Origin: Inquilinus limosus
Lineage (GTDB): Bacteria > Pseudomonadota > Alphaproteobacteria > DSM-16000 > Inquilinaceae
Reading direction: 5' to 3'
DNA length: 64,000 bases
Assembly: GCF_002195995.1 (NCBI RefSeq)
Contig: NZ_NHON01000003.1
Span: forward strand, 62,001-126,000
Part shown: piece after piece, positions 49,635 through 56,413 of the stretch
Layout: each line of letters begins with the position of its first letter
Numbering within the stretch: position 1 is the first letter of the stretch
Notes under the pieces: generated by a model
Databases searched by the model: none
The model's input: the letters and a program-made list of their open reading frames with translations, nothing else
What the model was told of the DNA's origin: nothing
Translations under genes and position numbers: made by a program

Positions 49635-50222
49635 TCACGGGACGCCGATGGCGCGGGGCCGGGGGCCGCGCTCCCCCTTCTCCGGGGCAGGATCGTCGCG
49701 CCCGGTCAGGCGATAGTGATCGGCCAGCGTCTTCAGCCCATCCTCCAGCACCCCCATCACCCGGTCGCGGTGGCGCCCCTGCCTGCCGGCCACGGCCGAG
49801 ACGTCCTGCTCATGGCAGCACACCGCCTCCACCACCGCCCCGACATGGGCGCCGAGGCAGCGCAGCGCCGATTTGTAGGCGCGCAGGGTTTCGAGCTGGA
49901 CCTCCCCCGGGGTCAGCACCATGCCGGTGCCGCGGATCCCGGTGGGCAGCTCGCCGTCGCGGTCCTGCACCCCCAGCACGCCGATCTCGAACTGGCCGCG
50001 CAGCCGCTGCCCGGCGGAATGCATGCGCGGGCTGATCGAGCCGCGTGCCGCCAGCCGGTCGATCGGCGCCTGCACCAGCCGGCCCGTCGGCGCGCCGATG
50101 GCGGTGCCGGTCGGCCGGTCGACGATGCCGGCGGCATGCCGGGCGCGCTCCGGCGTCTCCCGTGCCGCGGCCTCGGGCCCGGCCACGGCATCCCGGCCGC
50201 AGCCGATTTTGTGTCGCGCCAT
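49635..50222 (-). CDS. DUF6456 domain protein
   Basis: A 195-residue protein from the ATG at 50222 (GGGGGAAG upstream). MHSAGQRLRGQFEIG and the C-terminal helical block AYKSALRCLGAHVGAVVEAVCC...RVMGVLEDGLKTLADHY match the alphaproteobacterial DUF6456 pattern. The domain is small, mostly helical and of unknown function, often next to regulatory or phage-like genes. It carries several Cys and His residues (CCHEQD). It is divergent from the 97-aa gene. Confidence 0.7.
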   Translation of the reverse strand: MARHKIGCGRDAVAGPEAAARETPERARHAAGIVDRPTGTAIGAPTGRLVQAPIDRLAARGSISPRMHSAGQRLRGQFEIGVLGVQDRDGELPTGIRGTGMVLTPGEVQLETLRAYKSALRCLGAHVGAVVEAVCCHEQDVSAVAGRQGRHRDRVMGVLEDGLKTLADHYRLTGRDDPAPEKGERGPRPRAIGVP

Positions 50223-50342
50223 GCTTCCCCCTGCTGGGTTCGGATCATCGATGACGGAGACGGCCGGCACAGCGGCTCATCTCATTGACAGGGAACAACT
50301 TCCGGCGTCGCTCGCTTGCTTAGACGGAGCACCGGAGGTCAC

Positions 50343-50636
50343 ATGTCGGAGTCCTTGAGGCAGGCCGAGGCGATCCACGCCTGGCTGCGGATCTATCTCC
50401 TCAACTGGCAGGAGGGCCACCAGCCCTCCCCGCTGGAGATGGAGTGGATCGCCCGCGCCATGCGGATCGCGCATGAGGGCGGCAGCCTCGGCCGGATCCA
50501 TGACTGCGTCCTGGCCGCCATCACCCGACGGACGCTGGCGGAACCGCCCGAGCCCTATGGGCTGGAGCAGTTCCGGCGGGACTTCGCGGCGTTCCGCGAT
50601 GCCTATTTCAGCGGGCCGGACGCCGCCCGGATCTGA
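50343..50636 (+). CDS. Hypothetical protein (97 aa)
   Basis: The ATG at 50343 follows GGAGGT. The protein is mostly helical and Trp-rich at the start (IHAWLRIYLLNWQEGHQPSPLEMEWIARAMR). No signal peptide or membrane segment is present. No family was recognised. It lies in the regulatory cluster, opposite to both flanking genes, with a 120-base divergent promoter region shared with the DUF6456 gene. Confidence 0.55.
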   Translation: MSESLRQAEAIHAWLRIYLLNWQEGHQPSPLEMEWIARAMRIAHEGGSLGRIHDCVLAAITRRTLAEPPEPYGLEQFRRDFAAFRDAYFSGPDAARI

Positions 50637-50654
50637 ACCGGCCCGCCGGCCATC

Positions 50655-51161
50655 TCACCAGGCCGCCATCATCGCGGTCGCGCAACCGGTCGGCGACTGC
50701 CGGGCCGGCGGGCGGATCCGGACCAGCGGGCCGGCCGGCTCGGGATGCTCGTGCCGGGCGAATTCGCGGCGCCGCACCGCGGCGTCATAGGCCGCGGCGC
50801 TCTCCCGCGTCGGCCGCGGCCAATCCGCCGGATCGACCCCGGACCGCAGCCTCAGCCGGGCCAGGAGCAGCATCCGGCTTTTCCCGGCAAGCCGCCGTTC
50901 CGTGCGCCGGCCGGTGCCGGCGATCTCGAAGACCCGCCGGCTCTGCCGCCCGATGATGGTGATCCGGCCGGCGCGCTCCAGCCGCCGCAGCTCGTAGCCG
51001 ATCTGGCCGGGATTGCGGCTGAGCCGGTGCCCCGCCGCCTCCAGCGCCGCCGTCAGCTCGGGGGCCGAGGGCGTCGGCGCCCCCTCCTCCGCCGCGGCCG
51101 CGATGATGGCGAGCAGCGCCCGGCTGCGGTCGCTGAGCGGGACCGGGACCGCGTCGCCCAT
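50655..51161 (-). CDS. Winged-helix-like DNA-binding protein
   Basis: A 168-residue protein. The first ~70 residues (LSDRSRALLAIIAAAAEEGAPTPSAPELTAALEAAGHRLSRNPGQIGYELRRLERAGRITIIGRQSRRVFEIAG) look like a LexA-type winged helix with a final hairpin. The rest is basic and Arg-rich. Function: probably a small transcriptional regulator. It lacks an S24 catalytic domain. The gene follows the small exported protein gene with a one-base overlap. Confidence 0.65.
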   Translation of the reverse strand: MGDAVPVPLSDRSRALLAIIAAAAEEGAPTPSAPELTAALEAAGHRLSRNPGQIGYELRRLERAGRITIIGRQSRRVFEIAGTGRRTERRLAGKSRMLLLARLRLRSGVDPADWPRPTRESAAAYDAAVRRREFARHEHPEPAGPLVRIRPPARQSPTGCATAMMAAW

Positions 51162-51493
51162 CAGGCGCCCGTCCCCGGCACCGGCGTCGCCGCCGGGCTG
51201 ACAAGGGTGAAGGCCGACCCGGTCGCCAGCACGCAGGCGCTGCCGGTGGGCTGGATGCCGAGCACGGTGAAGCTGGCGCCGTCGTCCGAGGCCAGGACCT
51301 CGATGACGAAGCCGCGGTCGGACAGCATCCGCGCCACCGGCGCCTCGTGGTAGCGCTCGTTGAGCGCTGCGGCCACGATCTCGTAGGGCGCGCAGGGGCT
51401 TTCCGCCTGGGCGGCCGCCGGGGCCGGCTGGAGCGCGGACAAAGCGAGGGCGAGGCCGGCCATCGGGCCGGCCGACAGGGGTGCGAGGGACAT
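51161..51493 (-). CDS. Small exported protein
   Basis: A 110-residue protein from the ATG at 51493 (GGAG six bases upstream). It has a signal peptide with a long Ala/Leu core, cleavage probably after AAAQA, and a mature part with two Cys (PCAPYE, SACVLATG) that could form a disulfide. EIVAALNERYHEAPVAR-type helix and ASDDGASFTVLGI strand follow. No family recognised. It is divergent from the S24 repressor across the operator region, so it may be repressor-controlled. Confidence 0.6.
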   Translation of the reverse strand: MSLAPLSAGPMAGLALALSALQPAPAAAQAESPCAPYEIVAAALNERYHEAPVARMLSDRGFVIEVLASDDGASFTVLGIQPTGSACVLATGSAFTLVSPAATPVPGTGA

Positions 51494-51664
51494 GGCGGAA
51501 CTCCGGAAAGGAAGGGCGGTCAGCCGGGCCGCCACGGTCCGTTGCGGATGGACAATCAGCCGGCGTCGCCGAGGCGCGGCGGCGCCGGACTGTCCGGCAG
51601 CCGCGGGATCACCCGGATGGGCCTTCGGACGGGATGAAATCGATCAGAGCCATACGATGAATAT

Positions 51665-51682
51665 TCCCCAATATGGGGAATT
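51665..51682. promoter_or_regulatory. Repressor operator site 1
   Basis: TTCCCCAATATGGGGAAT (plus one more A at the left) is an almost perfect palindrome with TCCCC/GGGGA arms. One of three like sites in the 51494-51748 divergent region, the farthest from the S24 gene. Confidence 0.7.
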
Positions 51683-51697
51683 AAGTCAAGTCGATCT

Positions 51698-51715
51698 TTC
51701 CCATAATGGGGAATT
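51698..51715. promoter_or_regulatory. Repressor operator site 2
   Basis: TTTCCCATAATGGGGAAT shares the core CCCATAATGGGGAAT with site 3 and differs from site 1 only in the middle. Its centre is 33 bases from that of site 1 and 42 from that of site 3. Confidence 0.7.
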
Positions 51716-51739
51716 ACAAACCAAATCGGATCCGCTAAG

Positions 51740-51757
51740 ATCCCCATAATGGGGAAT
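51740..51757. promoter_or_regulatory. Repressor operator site 3, overlapping the S24 start codon
   Basis: ATCCCCATAATGGGGAAT contains the ATG at 51749 of the S24 gene. Binding here would block transcription elongation or initiation, giving tight autoregulation. No clear Shine-Dalgarno sequence precedes the ATG; GGGGAA before the TTG at 51761 might serve a shorter form. Confidence 0.7.
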
Positions 51758-52327
51758 GGATTGAAACAGCTGCGTCAGGCCCGGGGCTGGACGCATGAGC
51801 AGGCGGCCGAGGCCATGGGCGTCTCCCGCGGCCAGCTCATCAAGCTCGAGCGCGGCGAGCGGCGGCTGACCGCCGACTATATCCGGCTGGCCGCCGACGC
51901 TTTCGGCGCCAGCGAGCTGGAGGTGCTGGGCACGCCGCGCGCCGTGCGCCTGGTCGGCAAGGTCGGCGCCGGAGCGGAGGTGCATCTGTTCGACGGCGAC
52001 ATGTCGTCCGAGCGGATCGACGAGGTCGAGGCCCCGCCCGGCGCGGACGAGGCGACGGTGGCCGTGATCGTCGAAGGCGATTCCATGTTCCCGCGCTATC
52101 TCGAGCGCGAGACGATCTACTACCGCCGGGCCGACGCCGCCGGCGACCCGGCCGGCCTGATCGGCCGCGAGGTGGTGGTCCGGCTCGCCGACGGCCGCAC
52201 CTTCGTCAAGGTGCTGCGCCGCGGCTCCGGCCCCGGCTATTTCACCCTCGACAGCTACAACGCCCCGCCGATGGAGGATGTGGTGGTCGAATGGGTGGTG
52301 CCGGTGAAATGGGTGAAGCGGGACTGA
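51749..52327 (+). CDS. XRE/S24-type repressor (LexA/CI-like)
   Basis: A 192-residue protein. Residues 1-60 are an XRE helix-turn-helix (THEQAAEAMGVSRGQLIKLERG). Residues ~75-190 are an S24 peptidase domain with nucleophile Ser112 (EGDSMFP) and Lys154 (TFVKVLRRG). A possible autocleavage Ala-Gly bond is at 74-75 (VGAG). Such repressors cleave themselves on RecA activation and control phage or stress genes. It has three operators upstream. It is separated from the phage structural cluster by more than 20 kb, so a link is not shown. Confidence 0.9.
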   Translation: MGNGLKQLRQARGWTHEQAAEAMGVSRGQLIKLERGERRLTADYIRLAADAFGASELEVLGTPRAVRLVGKVGAGAEVHLFDGDMSSERIDEVEAPPGADEATVAVIVEGDSMFPRYLERETIYYRRADAAGDPAGLIGREVVVRLADGRTFVKVLRRGSGPGYFTLDSYNAPPMEDVVVEWVVPVKWVKRD

Positions 52328-52519
52328 AGGCCGACGCCGACGCCATGGCAATGCGGCTCCCGAATGATTGTGACCAAAAACCCATCACCATAGTTCATAT
52401 GTGACAAACGCGCATCTCCTGTCCGGGCGATGCCGCCCGCGCCGTTCCGCGCCAGATTATCCCGCCATGCCCGGCCCGGTGGCCGGGCACGACGGACCTG
52501 GAACGGGGGGGGAATCGTC

Positions 52520-54367
52520 ATGCCGGTGCGGAAATGGGGCGGTGAGAAGGTCGTCGGGATGGGCGATGCCGATATCCGCGGGTCGGATGTCGTCGGCCTC
52601 GCGGATGGCGGCTATGTCGTGGTGTGGGCGGACAACGACAGCTCGCCCCAGCATGTCCTGGCCCAGCGCTTCGACGCTTCCGGCAACGCCGTCGGCGCCC
52701 AGATCGTGGTCATCGGCGAGAATCCGAACGGCTTCTATTCGGAGCCGCAGGTCGCGGCGCTGGCGGATGGCGGCTTCGCCATCAGTTTCACCGAATCCGT
52801 GCTCGGCGACAGGAACGCATGGGTGAACACCTACGGGGCCGACGGCACGTTCCAGTCCGCAGAGAGTTTCGCGGCCCCGGCTGTCTTCGAAAGCCAGGGC
52901 ACGATCAGCGCGCTCGGTACCGGCTTTCGCTCCGCCTACAAGTCGGGCGACGACATCAGGATCGGCGCCACGGTGGTCAACAGCGACGCGACGGCCGGAA
53001 TCCAGGAAGCGCCGTCGATCGCGGAGCTGTCCGGCGGGAATCGCTACGTCGTCACCTGGATCGACCATGAGGGGGGCAACAACTACCGGTATCGCGTCTT
53101 CCATGCGGACGGCACCGCCATCACCGCTTCGACCCAGGTCAACGACACGGCGGGTGCCCCAGCCGGGGGCAGCAACCCGGCGGTCGTGATCGGCCTGGCC
53201 AATGGTGGCTTCGCCATCGCCTGGGGCGAATTCTCGACCACCCTGCAGGACCGGAGCGGCACCAGCATCCACGCCCAGATCTACGATGCCGACGGCGCAC
53301 AGGTCGGCGCCGAGTTCCTGGTCAACTCGATCTTCGCATCCCATCAGGGCTTTCCCGACCTCGTCGCCCTCGCGGATGGCGGCTTCGTCGCCGTCTGGTC
53401 CGATGCCTCCTCGGGCGTCAACAGCGCCGACTACAATATCGTCGGCCAGCGCTTCGACGCCTTCGGCGCCCGGGTCGGCGGCCAGTTCACCGTCAACACA
53501 GGCACCGACGGCGCCGGGGGGCAATTCTATCCCCACATCACGGCGCTGGCCGACGGCCGGCTGGTGGTGGCCTGGCACAGCTCCGCCGCCGACGAGATCC
53601 GGACCCAGATCATCGACCCGCGCGACGGGCTGGTGACCGGCACCGAGGACGCCAACACCCTCTACGGTCACGACTCCGTCGGCGACGAGATCAACGGCCT
53701 CGGCGGCGACGACACGCTCAACGGCCTCAATGGCGACGACGCGCTCTATGGCGGCGACGGCGCCGATGTGCTGCGCGGCGGCGCCGGCGCCGACACCCTC
53801 GACGGCGGCGCGGGGACCGATACCGCCAGCTACTTCACCGGCGCGGCCGGGATCTCGGTCAATCTCGTCACCGGCATCGGCAGCGGCGGCGAGGCTCAGG
53901 GCGACGTGCTGGCCGGGATCGAGAACCTGTCCGGCAGCCAGGGCAATGACAGCCTGGTCGGCCACAGCGGCGCCAACACGCTGCAGGGCTGGAACGGCAA
54001 CGACGTCCTGACCGGCTCCGGCGGCCAGGATACGCTCACGGGCGGCACGGGGGCCGACCGCTTCGTCTATGGCAGCGCGGCGCAGAGCCCGGTGGGCGCC
54101 GGCTCCGACCTGATCACCGATTTCAGCCATGCCCAGGGCGACAGGATCGACCTGGCGGCGATCGACGCCAGCACCGGCGCCGCCGGCGACCAGGCATTCA
54201 CCTTCATCGGCACCGCGGCCTATTCCGGCGTCGCGGGACAGCTGCGCTATGCCTCGGGCGGCGGCGTCACCACGATCGCCGGCGACCTCAACGGCGACAA
54301 GGTGTCGGACTTCCACATCCGGCTCACCGGCACCATCGCGCTCGTCGCCGGCGATTTCGTGCTGTAG
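52520..54367 (+). CDS. RTX-type secreted calcium-binding protein
   Basis: A 615-residue protein from the ATG at 52520 with a GGGGGGGGAA ribosome site. The N-terminal ~370 residues contain repeated strands with LADGGFVAVW-type motifs (about seven copies, ~60-70 residues apart), a beta-propeller-like pattern. From about 385 come nonapeptide GGxGxDxLx repeats (GLGGDDTLNGLNGDDALYGG). The C-terminal peptidase_M10-like block with DLITDFSHAQGDRIDLAAI ends in GDFVL. It has no signal peptide and is probably exported by a type I system not seen in the window. Confidence 0.88.
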   Translation: MPVRKWGGEKVVGMGDADIRGSDVVGLADGGYVVVWADNDSSPQHVLAQRFDASGNAVGAQIVVIGENPNGFYSEPQVAALADGGFAISFTESVLGDRNAWVNTYGADGTFQSAESFAAPAVFESQGTISALGTGFRSAYKSGDDIRIGATVVNSDATAGIQEAPSIAELSGGNRYVVTWIDHEGGNNYRYRVFHADGTAITASTQVNDTAGAPAGGSNPAVVIGLANGGFAIAWGEFSTTLQDRSGTSIHAQIYDADGAQVGAEFLVNSIFASHQGFPDLVALADGGFVAVWSDASSGVNSADYNIVGQRFDAFGARVGGQFTVNTGTDGAGGQFYPHITALADGRLVVAWHSSAADEIRTQIIDPRDGLVTGTEDANTLYGHDSVGDEINGLGGDDTLNGLNGDDALYGGDGADVLRGGAGADTLDGGAGTDTASYFTGAAGISVNLVTGIGSGGEAQGDVLAGIENLSGSQGNDSLVGHSGANTLQGWNGNDVLTGSGGQDTLTGGTGADRFVYGSAAQSPVGAGSDLITDFSHAQGDRIDLAAIDASTGAAGDQAFTFIGTAAYSGVAGQLRYASGGGVTTIAGDLNGDKVSDFHIRLTGTIALVAGDFVL

Positions 54368-54385
54368 CGACCGTCGGGAGAAGGG

Positions 54386-54462
54386 TGGCGACCCCGGCTG
54401 GACTCGAACCAGCGACCGTCCGCTTAGAAGGCGGGTGCTCTATCCAGCTGAGCTACGGGGCC
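54386..54462 (-). tRNA. tRNA-Arg (anticodon TCT)
   Basis: A 77-base cloverleaf on the minus strand with 5' GGCCCCG pairing with 3' CGGGGTC, one G-T pair. The anticodon loop is CTTCTAA, the T-arm GGTTCGAGTCC and the CCA end is encoded at 54386-54388. It lies just after the RTX gene. Confidence 0.95.
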
Positions 54463-54504
54463 GTGTGCGGCAGGGCGCGCGGCGCCCGGCGCCGGCAGCC
54501 GCGC

Positions 54505-54795
54505 TCAGCGCGGCCGCGGGCGGAAATTGTCGGCATAGTTGCGCGGCACCACCCGGCGCTCATGCTCCGGCAGCACCGAATAGGCGATGCTCTTGCGCTC
54601 GGCGAAGGCGATCGCCTCCTCCTTGCTCGGGAAGGTGAGCTGCACCTGGTTCAGCGTGTCGCCCGAGGCGACCCAGCCCATCAGCGGCTCCGGCCGGCGC
54701 GGCGTCGCGGGCTCGTATTCCAGGACCCAGTCATGGACCTTGCCGCGGCCGCTCTGCATCGCGGATTTGGAACGACGGTAGATGCGCGCCTGCAT
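54505..54795 (-). CDS. NADH:ubiquinone oxidoreductase accessory subunit (NDUFS4/18-kDa-like)
   Basis: A 96-residue protein from the ATG at 54795; the longer frame upstream is not protein-like. ARIYRRSKSAMQSGRGKVHDWVLEYEP, then LMGWVASGDTLNQVQLTFPSKEEAIAFAERKSIAYSV and a final NYADNFRPRPR match ETC complex I subunit proteins. These stabilise the N-module of complex I and occur in alphaproteobacteria and mitochondria. It sits between two tRNA genes, all leftward. Confidence 0.92.
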   Translation of the reverse strand: MQARIYRRSKSAMQSGRGKVHDWVLEYEPATPRRPEPLMGWVASGDTLNQVQLTFPSKEEAIAFAERKSIAYSVLPEHERRVVPRNYADNFRPRPR

Positions 54796-54923
54796 GCCTC
54801 GGCCGACCCTCTGACTGATCCCCGGCGCGGCCACGAGGATTCGCCGGCCGCCGCCCGGGCCTCCTCCTACCATCAAGCTCGGTCGATGGGAACAGCGCTG
54901 TGGGCCGGGGGGCTCGGACAGGA

Positions 54924-55000
54924 TGGTCGGGGCGGAGAGATTCGAACTCCCGACATCCTGCTCCCAAAGCAGGCGCGCTACCAGACTGCGCTACGCCCCG
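54924..55000 (-). tRNA. tRNA-Pro (anticodon TGG)
   Basis: A 77-base cloverleaf with 5' CGGGGCG pairing with 3' CGCCCCG. The anticodon loop reads CTTTGGG, so TGG, and the T-arm has GTTCGAATC. CCA is encoded at 54924-54926. tRNA genes are common integration targets, but no duplicate end was found. Confidence 0.95.
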
Positions 55001-55133
55001 ACGGCCCGAACGCCGCAGGTTTCCTAGAGGTTTTGCAGTGGGTTGGCAAGGAGCATCTGCAGGCTCAATGAGAACAAAACAGCATCCACCCGAGCACCCT
55101 AAAGCCAGGAGTCCCGACATAGTCCCGACCAAT

Positions 55134-55148
55134 GTTCCATATTTGTTC
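55134..55148. promoter_or_regulatory. LexA (SOS) box-like site
   Basis: GTTC-CATATTT-GTTC matches the alphaproteobacterial LexA direct repeat GTTC-N7-GTTC exactly. The 55001-55490 gap contains no convincing gene on either strand, so the controlled gene is unclear; it may be a relic of a lost element beside tRNA-Pro. Confidence 0.4.
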
Positions 55149-55490
55149 ACACAACCTCAATGACAAGGCCCTGGACCGCCACCGACGCAAACACGAGTCG
55201 CCGACCGCCAATTTCCCGGCGCAGGTGACGATGGACAAGTCGATGCCGGTGGGCGGCTACGTCATCGCGAGCCTTGCAAGCGGCATCTTGCCGCTGCGTC
55301 CACCCCTGGCCCATTCAGCCGCTATCACCGACTCAGCTTCAAATCGGGGACATGCAGCCAACGACGCTCGCGCGTACCGACTCACGATCATCGGACCGAG
55401 AGTCCAGACTCAAATTCAACATGAAGGCTCTTCGGGAAGCCAGCCGTGTTGCGACGGGCCGTATCGCGATCCTGCACGGCCCGGGCATCG

Positions 55491-56180
55491 TCAAGGGCGC
55501 TGCGCTGCCATCTTGTTGATCGCGATGGCAAGCTCGTCCGCAAAACTGGACAGGGCGAGTCGTGCCGTCTCCATCGTGCCGGCAGAGGATCGCAGATCGT
55601 AGGCCGGCGGGCTCTGGCGCGTCACGAAGCCACCGAGGATCTCTCCGGTCCGGGAATCCGTGAATTTCCCGGCGATGGTGACGGTACCGACAAAGGCGGC
55701 AGGCATGCCTTCGGCGGATTTGAGCGCAGTGACCCCGAGCCCCACGGGCGTCAGCCGGGTCAGCGACAGAACCGGCCGGGTCTTGGATACGCCGGCAAGG
55801 GTCAGTTGCAGAGTGACGATGCCGGGCCCGGGGCGGGAGACGATGTTGCGACTGCGGGCGAGGGCCTTCGTGACATCCCGCGTCAGCTCCTGGGCCAGCA
55901 GGCTCTGATCCTGCATCGCCGTTTCCCCGAAATCCGTATCGGCGCCCCTGTAGACGCCCGCGGCCGGGATGTAGAAGCCGTGATATTTCGAGATATCGAG
56001 CGTCGGCGAGCGATAGACGAAGGTGTTGTCCGCGAGGCCCGCCGGGACGTTCGGGTTCGCAGCCGTCGGCGCCGCGAGCGACATCTCGGCCCCGAGGCCG
56101 GCCGTCGTCTCAGGCGTGGTCGAGGAACAGGCGGCGAGGATGAACATCGCCGCTACTGCCGGAATGCCTGCCGTCTTCAT
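55491..56180 (-). CDS. DUF3313-like lipoprotein
   Basis: A 229-residue lipoprotein with signal and lipobox ILAACSS (Cys about 18). The mature part begins after a low-complexity linker; DISKYHGFYIPAAGVYRGADTDFG, LTRDVTKALARS and GIVTLQLTLAGV are the conserved segments of the DUF3313 family, as far as can be judged by eye. Localised to the outer or inner membrane. Function unknown. It is followed on the left by the empty region beside tRNA-Pro. Confidence 0.72.
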   Translation of the reverse strand: MKTAGIPAVAAMFILAACSSTTPETTAGLGAEMSLAAPTAANPNVPAGLADNTFVYRSPTLDISKYHGFYIPAAGVYRGADTDFGETAMQDQSLLAQELTRDVTKALARSRNIVSRPGPGIVTLQLTLAGVSKTRPVLSLTRLTPVGLGVTALKSAEGMPAAFVGTVTIAGKFTDSRTGEILGGFVTRQSPPAYDLRSSAGTMETARLALSSFADELAIAINKMAAQRP

Positions 56181-56413
56181 GATCGTCCCCTTGTCTTCGC
56201 CTGGCGGCTGGCTGCCTCCGGGCCTGGATTGGCATGGTCAGGGCCTGCCGTCAGCGTGCCTCGGCGACGAGCCTCCGATGCTGCGTCTTCGCTGCAGAAC
56301 CGCGACGAAGGACGGTCCGAACAGCATCGCGAGGCAGGTCCAGCACCGTTGGGCGGTTATTCGGATCCGTGCTTCGCGACGGGCCGGCTGCACATCGCTC
56401 CAGCCCCGCGGGG

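Noticed and set aside
51556-51747. Small minus-strand ORF through the operator region
   Set aside because: Its residues come from reading the palindromic operators; no ribosome site and no homology features.
54731-55150. Minus-strand ORF across tRNA-Pro with a lipoprotein-like start
   Set aside because: Most of it is translated tRNA sequence; the start is a GTG with no ribosome site.
54924-55490. Attachment site or integrase remnant beside tRNA-Pro
   Set aside because: No duplicated tRNA end and no integrase-like frame could be found in the window.
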